Part shown: one piece after another, positions 44,733 through 53,779 of the stretch
How the letters are laid out: each line of letters opens with the position of its first letter
Numbering within the stretch: the stretch's first letter is position 1
Assembly (NCBI RefSeq): GCF_022836845.1
Contig: NZ_JAJNNZ010000003.1
Span: forward strand, 248,001-312,000
Source of the DNA: Vibrio gelatinilyticus
GTDB lineage: Bacteria; Pseudomonadota; Gammaproteobacteria; Enterobacterales; Vibrionaceae
DNA: 64,000 bases
Reading direction: 5' to 3'
The notes under the pieces: model-generated
What the model was told of the DNA's origin: nothing
What the model saw: the letters and a program-made list of their open reading frames with translations, nothing else
Database searches by the model: none
Made by a program: the position numbers and the translations under genes

Positions 44733-44768
44733 GATAGTACAAGATCTTTGATGTGATCCTGTACTATC
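44733..44768 (+). terminator. Hairpin after cra
   Basis: GATAGTACA at 44733-44741 pairs with TGTACTATC at 44760-44768, and GATC pairs with GATC inside after one mismatch. The sequence after it lacks a T run, so its role as a terminator is uncertain. Confidence 0.4.
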
Positions 44769-45030
44769 TTGAAGTGCCGATTTGACAAAGTGTCATGGTG
44801 CTTTGTAGAGCGCGAAGTGAATTAGACATTAGCAGGAATCTTACGTCACAATAACTCAAATACGCAGACTAGTAAGCATAGCCACAAGAAATTATATATT
44901 CAAATCCTTATTAATCAGTAAGTTATTAAGTTAAACTGCTTGCATATTACTAACTGCCGAGCTTTAATGTATATCATCTTGTAAAGTCGTAAAGACTATG
45001 ACAATAACGCTATCATGAAGGAAGGCAGGT
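44769..45030. other. Intergenic region before the M16 peptidase
   Basis: The cra-M16 gap runs from 44727 to 45030. Beyond the hairpin after cra it is AT-rich, and I see no gene or known operator apart from a strong AAGGAAGGCAGG ribosome binding site just before 45031. Confidence 0.45.
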
Positions 45031-47805
45031 ATGCGAAAGCTTAATTGGATATTGGCGAATGTCGTTATATTGCTGACCCTTATCCTAGTTGGGTGTAGTG
45101 ATGAGAGTCGGTCGACTTCTATACAGATTGACCCCGACTGGAGTTCAACCAAGCTTACCAATGGCATGCAGTTGCATGCTTTTAACAAGCCTGAAGAGGC
45201 AATCTCTCTACGACTGGTGGTCCACGCTGGAAGTATGCAAGAGAGCAAGGATCAAGTTGGTTACGCCCATTTTCTGGAACATTTGGCTTTTTCAGGTTTT
45301 CTAGAGCAGGATAAGCGGCGAAACCAAGCTTTTGAAAGCGCGGGTATTCAGTTTGGAGTCGATCAAAACGCGTATACGGACTACGAGTTTACGGTTTATG
45401 AACTCGATATTCCAGACGACAAACTTATCGAACCAGCTTTTCAGTGGATGCGTCATATCGCATCTGGCATTCAGTTCTTGCCACAATCCATCGCAACTGA
45501 GCAGGGGGCCGTACTAGGGGAGTTTCGCCAGCGTTTGCCTAATGCCCGGCCTTATAGCCTCAAAAGCTATGAACATTCAATCGACACTACGCCTTTCTCT
45601 AAACGGGATCCTCTAGGGACTATTGACTCAATCAACCATATCGATGTTGAAGAGCTGCAAAAATTTTACCATAAGTGGTATCAACCGCAGAATATGGAGT
45701 TGGTCGTTGCGGGTGATTTGAGTCAGGTGGATATTTCACTGCTATTTGCGCAGTTTTTCGCTGAATTACCCGAGGGCGATACTCCACGCCGACCCAGAAC
45801 GACGATTAACGATTTGACAATGACACCATTTGTGACCGGAAAAATACCCGGAGAGTCGTCAGTCTTTGAGCTGGTATTCTCTGTTGATGGTTCAAGTATC
45901 GATACGTTAGAAGCACAACAGCGCTACTGGTATACACAGTCGGTGGGGGATGCCATTTATAATCGCCTTTCTGATGAGATTGCGCGTAGTCATATACCCA
46001 CTTCCTGGATAGAGGTACTGGATTTTAAAATCGCGCAGAATGGTCTACTGATTGTCAGTTTGGGCTTTGATGAGCAACATCGTACTGCATTACAACAAAT
46101 GTTAGTCAAAGTTTTAGGGGAAATGAGAGACCATGGGATCCATAAAAATGAGTTTCTTTCAGTAAAAAAACCATGGCAGCAATTACTCGATGATGCAGCT
46201 ATTGATAGAGAAAACATGGACTCGGTGCAACATGTTAATGATCTTATTTACGATATTGAACAGCAACAACCAACTCAATCACAGGCTCAGTATGTAGAGA
46301 ATCTGGCGCAGTTTATCAGCGCGTTGCAGCATTCAGACCTCAATGCTCAACTCAAAACGGTCTTGGCAAACACGCCAACAGTGTTCATTAATGCGGATGT
46401 GTCGGACATCAGCAATCAGTTGGCGTCTATCAATGGCATTGAAAATAGGTACAAGCAGGCAACCAAAAAACCGATTAAAGTCGCACTTAACCAGGATCTA
46501 CCACAACCTGACAGAATTGGCACGATACTGGCGACCGGCGCTCCGACGGATGATATGGTTTATTGGAAGCTGAGTAATAATATAGAAGTCCTTTATCTAC
46601 AACAAAAACAAGCAGGCAGTAGTATTTATGGTTGGCTTTCTTCACTTGGTGGTATTAAATCTTTAGAGCCAAACGAGTATGCAGCAGCGCGCTTATTACC
46701 AGAACTCGTCAATAGGGGAGGCATCGGTGATATTTCGGATGATGCACTGGTCAGTATACTCAGGAAAAGCAACAGTTGGCTTGAGATGTTTGTTGAAGAC
46801 ACCCAACACGGTGCCGTGTTTCAAAGCAATGAAGAAGGCCTGGTTGAAACGCTAAATATCATCAATGCAGGCTTCATGGCTACTAAGGTGAACACTGAAT
46901 TGTTGTCTGTTGCTAAGCAATCGGCAGCTGATGAGCTAAGTCGGTTACAAGAAGACCCTGTTTACGCTCTATGGGATGATGGCAGCAAAGATGTCATTGT
47001 TGAAAACAGTTTTTTGATGTCAAGTAGTGAAGCAGATATTAACAACGTTAATGATAAACAAATTCAAGTGGCATACCAAAAGCTGTTTAGAAATAACACG
47101 GGGTTTAAACTGTTCCTAGTCGGCGCAAAGGATGCAAGCTCGATAGAGGCAGCAATACGACAATATATAAGTAGCATCGCGTTTGAGCAATTCATACCTT
47201 ATCAACCTCAGCATGCCTATAAACACATAAAAGAGGATTTTGTGCCGCAACAGATCATTCGCAGAGACACTGCTATTGATGGTAAAACGCAAATATTTGA
47301 ATGGATTGTGTCTGAGAGAAGCGAGCCGCGCACCGCGAAGCAAGTGTTTGCTGAAGACATGTTATCGCGTATTGCCAGCGAGCGTGTATTTTCGCACCTT
47401 AGATCCGAAGAAGGTTTGGATTACTCGCCTTCGGCGTATTTTCTATCTCCCGATGGTGGCGGTATTGATTTCTGGTGGTTGCAGGCCCATGTAGAGCCCA
47501 ATGATGAAAAAAGAGCCATGAGCGCGTTTAGTCGTGTATTAAGTTCGTTAGCTCAGGGAGTGACGCAATCGGAAAGGGACAATGTCGTCAAACAATTGAT
47601 CAACGATCTAAACGCACTTCCTGATAATCCACAGCAATATGGCTGGATGCTAAATCGATATTGGCTAATGGGTTACGATTATCATCGATTGGTTCATTAT
47701 GAGCAGACGGCAAATAGCGTCACATTAGAGGAGCTAACAGCATTGTCGAAAAAGATTTTCGGTGAGGCAGCGAATAAAATGACGCTCATCGTTCACCCAA
47801 AGTGA
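45031..47805 (+). CDS. M16-family zinc metallopeptidase lipoprotein
   Basis: The 924-residue protein has a lipoprotein signal ending LILVGC (Cys22), then an M16 peptidase unit. The inverted zinc motif is HFLEH at 80-84, and 'GAVLGEFRQRLPNARPY' supplies the third ligand region; 'FYHKWYQPQNMELVVAGDL' is another family motif. The second half repeats the fold without a zinc motif, as in pitrilysin-type enzymes. It should digest small peptides or unfolded proteins at the periplasmic face of a membrane. It is transcribed alone and followed by a two-way terminator. Confidence 0.92.
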   Translation: MRKLNWILANVVILLTLILVGCSDESRSTSIQIDPDWSSTKLTNGMQLHAFNKPEEAISLRLVVHAGSMQESKDQVGYAHFLEHLAFSGFLEQDKRRNQAFESAGIQFGVDQNAYTDYEFTVYELDIPDDKLIEPAFQWMRHIASGIQFLPQSIATEQGAVLGEFRQRLPNARPYSLKSYEHSIDTTPFSKRDPLGTIDSINHIDVEELQKFYHKWYQPQNMELVVAGDLSQVDISLLFAQFFAELPEGDTPRRPRTTINDLTMTPFVTGKIPGESSVFELVFSVDGSSIDTLEAQQRYWYTQSVGDAIYNRLSDEIARSHIPTSWIEVLDFKIAQNGLLIVSLGFDEQHRTALQQMLVKVLGEMRDHGIHKNEFLSVKKPWQQLLDDAAIDRENMDSVQHVNDLIYDIEQQQPTQSQAQYVENLAQFISALQHSDLNAQLKTVLANTPTVFINADVSDISNQLASINGIENRYKQATKKPIKVALNQDLPQPDRIGTILATGAPTDDMVYWKLSNNIEVLYLQQKQAGSSIYGWLSSLGGIKSLEPNEYAAARLLPELVNRGGIGDISDDALVSILRKSNSWLEMFVEDTQHGAVFQSNEEGLVETLNIINAGFMATKVNTELLSVAKQSAADELSRLQEDPVYALWDDGSKDVIVENSFLMSSSEADINNVNDKQIQVAYQKLFRNNTGFKLFLVGAKDASSIEAAIRQYISSIAFEQFIPYQPQHAYKHIKEDFVPQQIIRRDTAIDGKTQIFEWIVSERSEPRTAKQVFAEDMLSRIASERVFSHLRSEEGLDYSPSAYFLSPDGGGIDFWWLQAHVEPNDEKRAMSAFSRVLSSLAQGVTQSERDNVVKQLINDLNALPDNPQQYGWMLNRYWLMGYDYHRLVHYEQTANSVTLEELTALSKKIFGEAANKMTLIVHPK

Positions 47806-47827
47806 CTGGCTAGTCGTTAATAATAAA

Positions 47828-47865
47828 AGAGTGCATAGCGCCGTTAATAGAGATGCACTCTTTTT
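47828..47865. terminator. Bidirectional terminator
   Basis: AGAGTGCAT at 47828-47836 and ATGCACTCT at 47853-47861 pair perfectly around a 16-base loop. T-rich tails exist on both strands, so it serves the M16 gene and the small lipoprotein gene that face each other. Confidence 0.8.
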
Positions 47866-47868
47866 CGA

Positions 47869-48042
47869 TTACTGTGAAGAGCAGTTAAGATCACCCAAAA
47901 TGGTGCAAACTTCCTTTTCGTGCTGCGCTTGAGCTTCCATTTTATTGCCAATTTCTCTGTTATTTCGATCTTCATTGGGGGCAGCACACCCAGAAATAAT
48001 CAGCGCCAGTAATGCCGTGAAACCGATTGTCCTTATGGTCAT
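47869..48042 (-). CDS. Small lipoprotein, 57 residues
   Basis: This short gene lies on the minus strand between the M16 and LacI genes. The product starts with a basic n-region and a hydrophobic core ending in the lipobox IISGC (Cys19), then about 38 charged residues such as 'NEDRNNREIGNKMEAQAQH', with two further cysteines near the C-terminus ('EVCTILGDLNCSSQ'). AAGGA lies about ten bases upstream of the ATG, and the two-way terminator sits directly after the stop. The clear signal, SD and terminator make it a real gene. Function is unknown. Confidence 0.72.
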   Translation of the reverse strand: MTIRTIGFTALLALIISGCAAPNEDRNNREIGNKMEAQAQHEKEVCTILGDLNCSSQ

Positions 48043-48262
48043 CGCTTAGATATCCTTTTTGTTTCTATTCGTTACCGATACTAACACAAGCATTGGCTGG
48101 CTCAATAGGTAGCTAACTGTGTGGTCACTATTTGTGCTTGTAATCTTGGCTATTTGTTCGATAGAGTGTTGGTCCGATAAATAGTTAATATCAATCACCT
48201 CTTCAGCGGTAAATTACAGAATCAATCGCGACCCGACCAATGATGAAACGACCAGAGCCAAT

Positions 48263-49264
48263 ATGACGCAAAAAAAAGCCACCATTTACGATGTTGCAAA
48301 GATAGCAGGTGTTTCGCCAAGTACTGTTTCCCGTTACCTAAATCGGACGTCTTATATTGCGAAAGATAAAGTTGATGCAATTGAAAAGGCGATATACGAA
48401 AGTGGTTTTAAACCGAAAGAACGCAAAGCTCAGCCTAAAACGAAGCGCAACATGAAAATTGGCGTTGTCGCGCCGTCTTTCGATACTCCATATGTTAGTC
48501 GTATTTTGTTCGGTATGGAGCAGAAGATGCACAATCACAGCTATGACATCATTATTGAAACGACTAACTGGGAGGTTGAACGTGAAAGCTTGGAGATGAA
48601 AGATTTGATCGACAGAAATGTCGACGGTCTTATTATTGTTGGTGGGGAGCTTAATGAAAATGAAATCGTAGAGATCGTAGGTAAAACACCGACCTTACTT
48701 ATGTGTCGACGGGGTAAAGGGTTACTGCCTCTGATCAATGTCGACAACGAAATGGGAGGTTATATGGCGACTAATCATCTGGTGCAACAAGGCCATAGAA
48801 AAATACTTCATGTCGCTGGTTATGACTACAATATTGATGGTCAACAACGTTACAACGGTTATTTACGCTCACTAGAAAGTGCGGGAATAGCAATTGACGA
48901 TGCTATGGTCATAGAAGGTGGTTTCGAATCAAAGCTATCCTACGACAATACACTGAAAGCTATTCAACAAGGCATTGCATTTTCAGCAATCTTTGCTGCA
49001 AATGATCTCTCTGCTTTTGGCGTGATTCAGGCGTTGCATCAAAAAGGCTTAAGGGTTCCTGAAGATATATCGGTTATCGGTTTTGATGATTTACCCATTA
49101 GTGAATACTTTATTCCTCGACTAACGACAGTACGCCAGCCATTTGCTGAAATGGGTGAGATTGCCATTCGTTATTTGTTGGATCTGCTCAGCGGCAATAT
49201 ACCTCAATACGATATCCCACCAGTTGAGGTTGTAACTAGAAAAAGTACTATGGACTTAAAGTAG
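48263..49264 (+). CDS. LacI-family regulator of the beta-glucoside locus (first)
   Basis: The 333-residue protein has an N-terminal LacI helix-turn-helix, 'ATIYDVAKIAGVSPSTVSRYLNRTSYIAKDKV', and a periplasmic-binding-like effector domain ('IGVVAPSFDTPYVSRILFGM', 'NVDGLIIVGGEL', 'HRKILHVAGYDYNIDGQQRYNGY', 'ISVIGFDDLPISEYFIPRLTTVRQP'). It lies just before the GH3 gene on the same strand with a 594-bp gap, so it probably controls this locus. The effector is likely a beta-glucoside or glucose disaccharide; this is inference from position. No strong ribosome binding site precedes the ATG. Confidence 0.9.
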   Translation: MTQKKATIYDVAKIAGVSPSTVSRYLNRTSYIAKDKVDAIEKAIYESGFKPKERKAQPKTKRNMKIGVVAPSFDTPYVSRILFGMEQKMHNHSYDIIIETTNWEVERESLEMKDLIDRNVDGLIIVGGELNENEIVEIVGKTPTLLMCRRGKGLLPLINVDNEMGGYMATNHLVQQGHRKILHVAGYDYNIDGQQRYNGYLRSLESAGIAIDDAMVIEGGFESKLSYDNTLKAIQQGIAFSAIFAANDLSAFGVIQALHQKGLRVPEDISVIGFDDLPISEYFIPRLTTVRQPFAEMGEIAIRYLLDLLSGNIPQYDIPPVEVVTRKSTMDLK

Positions 49265-49388
49265 TTTCACAGTAACTAATTGTTAATATGCGTTTTAGTG
49301 ACAAAATTCGCCAATATATTTCATCATGTAAGGTGTTTATGTGCGGTCATCCCTATTTTTATCAATTGGCAAAAAGTTACCAATCCAG

Positions 49389-49404
49389 TGTGACTTTGAT
49401 CACA
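49389..49404. promoter_or_regulatory. CRP (cAMP receptor protein) site
   Basis: TGTGACTTTGATCACA is a perfect TGTGA-N6-TCACA match. It lies about 455 bp before the GH3 start codon, so the promoter would lie well upstream and leave a long leader. Confidence 0.75.
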
Positions 49405-49453
49405 AACATAAACGACTTACGAAGCTAGTATCTCGCAGATATAAAAGGAACGC

Positions 49454-49475
49454 AGCGCATTAGCACCAATGCGCT
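49454..49475. repeat. Inverted repeat in the GH3 leader
   Basis: AGCGCATT at 49454-49461 and AATGCGCT at 49468-49475 form a perfect 8-bp inverted repeat with a six-base loop. It could be a LacI-type operator or a transcript hairpin. No T run follows. Confidence 0.5.
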
Positions 49476-49858
49476 CAAAGTGAGCTTTCCTTGGTCTAAT
49501 TAGAATAAAGGAATAAATATCACTCATTGGATTATGTACCAAGGTTGCTCAAATATCTTCGCAATGACTCTGTGTTCGATTTCCTCATAGTTTGTCCAAT
49601 AAACGACATTAACGGATTGTTGAAGAGTAAGCTCAAGCCATTGGGACAGCGCTTTTTGCCTGATGAACTAACCTCTATGCTTATTGTATCGATTAATGTC
49701 GTGTTCTTAACTTAATAAATGAGCGTGAAGTGAGCTCTCGACATAAGCAAGAAGGTCATCAGCCGACCATTTTATATACATCAGTTAATTCAACCAAGAA
49801 GGTTAACGACACAGTTGATCGTTGCCAGTATTAAAATTTAAATTTTAGGAACAGTAAG

Positions 49859-52429
49859 ATGCCGCTAACACCTCCTTATTTCTCAGATTGGCCAAAAATC
49901 GAATCTGCGATCAAGAAAGACGACGCGATTGAACGTGATATTGCCAAGATTATTGGGCAAATGACGGTAGAAGAAAAACTGGGTCAGATGATTCAACCCG
50001 ACTTACGCGGTGTAACTCCAGCTGAGATGACTCAGTACAAGTTAGGTTCGATATTAAACGGCGGTGGAGCCTGGCCAGGCGAAAATAAACACGCTAGTGC
50101 ACAAGACTGGGCATCGAAAGCGGATGAATTTTGGCTTGCGACAGAAGAAGTTTTTAAAGACAGACCTTTTCGCATCCCCTTTATGTGGGCCACTGATGCC
50201 GTACACGGACACAATAACGTATTTGGCGCTACGGTATTCCCTCATAATATCGGCCTTGGCGCGGCACGTGACCCTGAACTGATAAGACGCATTGGTGACA
50301 TTACAGCCAAAGAAATTGTAGCGACTGGCTTAGATTGGACCTTTGCCCCAACCGTTGCAACGCCAAGAGACTTGCGTTGGGGTCGAGTTTACGAAGGTTA
50401 TTCAGAAGATCCGGAGATCACCTACGCATACGCCTCTCAGATGGTACATGGTTTACAAGGTAGTGCAGAAGAGCTAAAAGGTGATAAGCACGTTATTTCG
50501 AATGTGAAGCACTGGGTTGGCGATGGCGGCACATTAACAGGCATAGATCGTGGGGTGAATGCTTATAGTGAGGATCTACTGAGAAATATCCACGCTATGG
50601 GATACTTCAGTGGCCTTGAAGCGGGAGCTCAAGTGGTGATGTCTTCGTTTAACACTTGGGAACAACCAGAGAATTATGACTTTGCACCTGAAGAAGGTGA
50701 AAGTTATAACTTCAAAATTCATGGAAGTCGTTACTTATTAAATGATGTTTTGAAGGACAAAATGGGCTTTGATGGTCTAGTTGTCACGGACTGGCATGGT
50801 CATGCTGAAGTGAGCAAGTGCAGCGATGGTGATGCAACGTACGCCATCAATGCAGGTAACGATATTTTAATGGTTCCGGTTCATAAGCATTGGATCGAGG
50901 TTTATCATACCGCTTTAAAAGATATTCACAGTGGTAAGATCCCAATGACACGTATCGATGATGCAGTCACGCGTATTCTGCGAGTGAAAATGCGCGCTGG
51001 GTTATGGGATAAACCGATGCCGTCGCAACGTTCGTTAGCAGGCAAGCAATCGGTTTTAGGGTGTTTGGAACACCGAGAAGTTGCCCGTGAAGCAGTGCGT
51101 AAATCAATGGTTTTATTGAAGAACAAAGATCAATTATTGCCTCTGAGCTCAAAGCAAAAAATCATACTCACAGGTAGCGCTGCCGACGATTTACAAAAAC
51201 AGTCGGGTGGCTGGAATCTAACCTGGCAGGGTGATGAAAATACTTTAGATGATTTTCCGGGAGCGACGACAGTACGAATGGCACTGACTGAAGAACTAGG
51301 GGCGGATAATGTAGTGTTCGACCCTGAACTAAATAGTGACGTCAAGGCCGGGGATGTGGTGGTTGTCGTGACTGGTGAAGACCCTTATGCCGAGATGATG
51401 GGCGACATTAAGGCGTGGCAGACATTAGAGTTTGGTAAGTTAAAACGCAGTTATCGTGCCGATGTGGAAAAAATTCATAAACTGCACCGACTTGGCGCCA
51501 AAATCATTACCATCTTCTTTAGTGGAAGACCTCTGTACCTTAATGAAGAAATCGCGAAGTCGAGTGCGTTCGTTGCTGCGTGGTTGCCGGGCAGCGAAGG
51601 CGAAGGAATCATCGATGTTCTTGTCGGTGATGAAGACGGAAAGCCGCGCTATGACTTTCAAGGGAAATTATCTTATAGCTGGCCGAATAAAAAGTGCAGC
51701 ACAACAGTTAACCGCATTCCAGAGCACATACCAAATTATGTGGTGCCAGATTTGGAACAAGATCCAAACGGAAACCACGCACCCTTGTTTGAATATGGTT
51801 ATGGCCTCAACTACAGCTCTTGTCTGCAACAAGCCAACCTTGACTCTCTCGTATTAGACATAGTGGGGAGTGAGGTACCCGGTGAGGCACATGATGCACT
51901 GGAATTATATGGTGTAAAATCCACTATTGGTGATTTCCAAATGAAGGTTGCTGATTTTACACATTGGATTGGCACCGATGTATCTCGTAACAACCCTATG
52001 ACTCTAGAGGGCATAGATACCACACCCTACAACTATCAGCAGCAACAAGACGCCGTTGAGCTCGTGTTTAAGGGAGTTTTCGCCGCAGCCTACATTCAGA
52101 CAACTGATGGTGGAGTCGAAAATCTTGATGGATACAGCTCGGACAAGGGTGCTTTAAGCTTTGAAGTTAAAGTGACAGAAGCACCAACAAAACCGGTTTA
52201 TCTGGCACTACAGAAATGGATCGAGAATAAGTTGTCTGATGACGTTGTTACAGTAGATATCACATCAGAACTTTTAAAAGCCGTTGGTGAGTTTAAAGAA
52301 GTGTCGGTACCGGCGAGATTGTTTGTTGAACAAGGAGTGGACTTGGCACGCCTAGATACCCCGTTTATGTTGTTTACTGAGGGGCAACTTAAAACGGTGG
52401 TTGCAAATGTGCAATGGTTGAACCGATAA
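49859..52429 (+). CDS. Cytosolic GH3 beta-glucosidase
   Basis: The 856-residue glycoside hydrolase family 3 enzyme removes terminal beta-linked glucose from oligosaccharides. The (beta/alpha)8 domain shows 'MTVEEKLGQMIQPDLRGVTP', 'FMWATDAVHGHNNVFGATVFPHNIGLGAARD', 'HVISNVKHWVGDGGT' and the nucleophile aspartate in 'GFDGLVVTDWHGHAE' near residue 309. The alpha/beta sandwich ('KSMVLLKNKDQLLPL', 'AAWLPGSEGEGIIDVL') and a C-terminal extension of about 200 residues follow, as in ExoP-type 1,3-1,4-beta-glucan exohydrolases. It has no signal peptide, so it should act in the cytoplasm on imported sugars, alongside the GH94 phosphorylase. A terminator follows. Confidence 0.92.
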   Translation: MPLTPPYFSDWPKIESAIKKDDAIERDIAKIIGQMTVEEKLGQMIQPDLRGVTPAEMTQYKLGSILNGGGAWPGENKHASAQDWASKADEFWLATEEVFKDRPFRIPFMWATDAVHGHNNVFGATVFPHNIGLGAARDPELIRRIGDITAKEIVATGLDWTFAPTVATPRDLRWGRVYEGYSEDPEITYAYASQMVHGLQGSAEELKGDKHVISNVKHWVGDGGTLTGIDRGVNAYSEDLLRNIHAMGYFSGLEAGAQVVMSSFNTWEQPENYDFAPEEGESYNFKIHGSRYLLNDVLKDKMGFDGLVVTDWHGHAEVSKCSDGDATYAINAGNDILMVPVHKHWIEVYHTALKDIHSGKIPMTRIDDAVTRILRVKMRAGLWDKPMPSQRSLAGKQSVLGCLEHREVAREAVRKSMVLLKNKDQLLPLSSKQKIILTGSAADDLQKQSGGWNLTWQGDENTLDDFPGATTVRMALTEELGADNVVFDPELNSDVKAGDVVVVVTGEDPYAEMMGDIKAWQTLEFGKLKRSYRADVEKIHKLHRLGAKIITIFFSGRPLYLNEEIAKSSAFVAAWLPGSEGEGIIDVLVGDEDGKPRYDFQGKLSYSWPNKKCSTTVNRIPEHIPNYVVPDLEQDPNGNHAPLFEYGYGLNYSSCLQQANLDSLVLDIVGSEVPGEAHDALELYGVKSTIGDFQMKVADFTHWIGTDVSRNNPMTLEGIDTTPYNYQQQQDAVELVFKGVFAAAYIQTTDGGVENLDGYSSDKGALSFEVKVTEAPTKPVYLALQKWIENKLSDDVVTVDITSELLKAVGEFKEVSVPARLFVEQGVDLARLDTPFMLFTEGQLKTVVANVQWLNR

Positions 52430-52447
52430 CGGTGAGGCAGAGAGTAA

Positions 52448-52474
52448 AAACAGCGCTAACAGGCGCTGTTTTTT
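52448..52474 (+). terminator. Terminator after the GH3 gene
   Basis: AAACAGCGC at 52448-52456 pairs with GCGCTGTTT at 52463-52471, followed by TTT. Confidence 0.88.
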
Positions 52475-52499
52475 ATGGTGTTGATGAACGGAATCTGCA

Positions 52500-53246
52500 C
52501 TATAAAAACGGGTTGGCCAGCGTAACAGATTGTCGTTGTTCTAGCGCCAGTTCTTGCTCAATTTCTCCAAAATAGCGTTGATAAAGATCGTCAAAACGAC
52601 CACTTTCAATAAGAGCTTTAAAGCCATACGATAGACGCTGTGCAAGTTCAGGTTTATCTGCATTGACATAAAAGACAAGTGGGAAAGGGTACTCGATTTT
52701 AATATTGGGAGCCATGACGATCTTATCTTTCTCTTTGACCATATTGTTGTAGATATCTATGGCTTCATTGGCACCAAAACACGTGAAGTCAAATTCATTG
52801 TTCAACAAGCGGTCAAACACGTCTTCAAACAACCCTTCTTCCACGACATTAAAGTTATTTTGCCTAAATAGCTCTGCATCTACCCATGTGGCAGGTATGC
52901 CTATTGAGCACTGTCGCAACGTATCTTCAGTTGTAAATGAACCTGAATCTTCCGCCCTAACAAACAAGATTCGCTGTCCTAACAGGGTCTTGGTGGCGGA
53001 ATAGGGCAATTCGATAAAACGTTTCCCCTTGAATTTCTGGTTACCTTTAACCGTTACTAATACATCACAGCCATTGTCTAAAATAGCGCCTTCATCCTTT
53101 GCATCCGGGTAGTCAGTATCATCACGTTTGACTTTAAATGGGCCGTGATTGACAGTCGTGACATCGAGTATGGCGAGCAAGAGTTCATACTCGTACTGCT
53201 GACGATATTCTGACTTGTTACCATTCCAAAAATTGATGTACTCCAA
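52500..53246 (-). CDS. Solute-binding-protein-like protein without a signal peptide
   Basis: The 248-residue protein resembles family 3 amino-acid-type binding proteins ('AEDSGSFTTEDTLRQCSIGIPATWVDAELFRQNNFNVVEEGLFEDVFDRLLNNEFDFTCFGANEAIDIYN' region, shown as a whole fold rather than one motif; also 'YPFPLVFYVNADKPELAQRL'). It lacks any signal peptide: an in-frame TAA lies two codons before the TTG start, which has GGAG at good spacing. A cytosolic binding or sensing role is possible. It is embedded in the beta-glucoside locus but on the opposite strand. I do not assign a ligand. Confidence 0.6.
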   Translation of the reverse strand: MEYINFWNGNKSEYRQQYEYELLLAILDVTTVNHGPFKVKRDDTDYPDAKDEGAILDNGCDVLVTVKGNQKFKGKRFIELPYSATKTLLGQRILFVRAEDSGSFTTEDTLRQCSIGIPATWVDAELFRQNNFNVVEEGLFEDVFDRLLNNEFDFTCFGANEAIDIYNNMVKEKDKIVMAPNIKIEYPFPLVFYVNADKPELAQRLSYGFKALIESGRFDDLYQRYFGEIEQELALEQRQSVTLANPFL

Positions 53247-53448
53247 GGGTTACTTCTCCAGTAAGCGGTTTCCTGATGCCTATAGTATCAGCCTGTTACT
53301 ATCGTTCAAATAACAGTGTGTGAAAAAGAGATAACTGGAGCCAATAACATTTCAATTCTCAATAAAACAGTGACTTAACATTTATCACTACACCCTTTGA
53401 TATGGTCGAAAACAATAACAAAGATGCTTTTATGAACGAATTAAAATA

Positions 53449-53458
53449 AAAGCGCTTT
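53449..53458. promoter_or_regulatory. LacI-type operator A
   Basis: AAAGCGCTTT is a perfect 10-bp palindrome with a central CG, followed by C so that one arm extends to GCTTTC. It shares its core with operators B and C. Confidence 0.55.
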
Positions 53459-53680
53459 CAGAAAGGTTATGGTGATCACAGATTTGAAGGTGATGAAATG
53501 GTGAGCTATTTTGAACGTAACTCACTGATTAAACAGATTATTTTTATGTTTGTTTTTGGTGTGAATAAAGGAGTTTGATTTTAAGTTATTGTTTTTGTTA
53601 ATTTTTTTTAGTTGTGATCTTGGTTGTCTTTCTAGCTGTGTAGTTTGTTGAGCGTCGCGGGTTTGAATATGATTGTCCCA

Positions 53681-53694
53681 AGAAAGCGCTTTCT
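53681..53694. promoter_or_regulatory. LacI-type operator B
   Basis: AGAAAGCGCTTTCT is a perfect 14-bp palindrome about 90 bp upstream of the binding-protein start. A and B are 234 bp apart, which would allow repression by looping. Confidence 0.72.
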
Positions 53695-53779
53695 CGGCAA
53701 TTTACCCCCTAAAGATGTATGCCTTGTTTGCTAGAGAAAGTAGCGCTTCTACTTGACTATTATACTAAAGGATAGAGTG

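Larger units (their letters stand above)
49265..49858. other. Control region of the GH3 gene
   Basis: This 594-bp gap holds a perfect CRP site at 49389-49404 and an inverted repeat at 49454-49475. A 62-codon open frame at 49527-49715 starts from TTG and has no recognisable features, so it is not called. No GAAAGCGCTTTC site is present, unlike upstream of the transporter genes. Confidence 0.55.
53247..53779. promoter_or_regulatory. Control region of the ABC transporter operon
   Basis: The 533-bp region contains two LacI-type palindromes (53449-53458 and 53681-53694) and a weak CRP-like site ending in GATCACA at 53465-53480. It is AT-rich and holds no supported gene. Confidence 0.55.

Noticed and set aside
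49527..49715. 62-codon frame in the GH3 leader
   Set aside because: It starts from TTG, has no recognised domain, and the evidence is too thin to call a gene, although AAGGA lies upstream.
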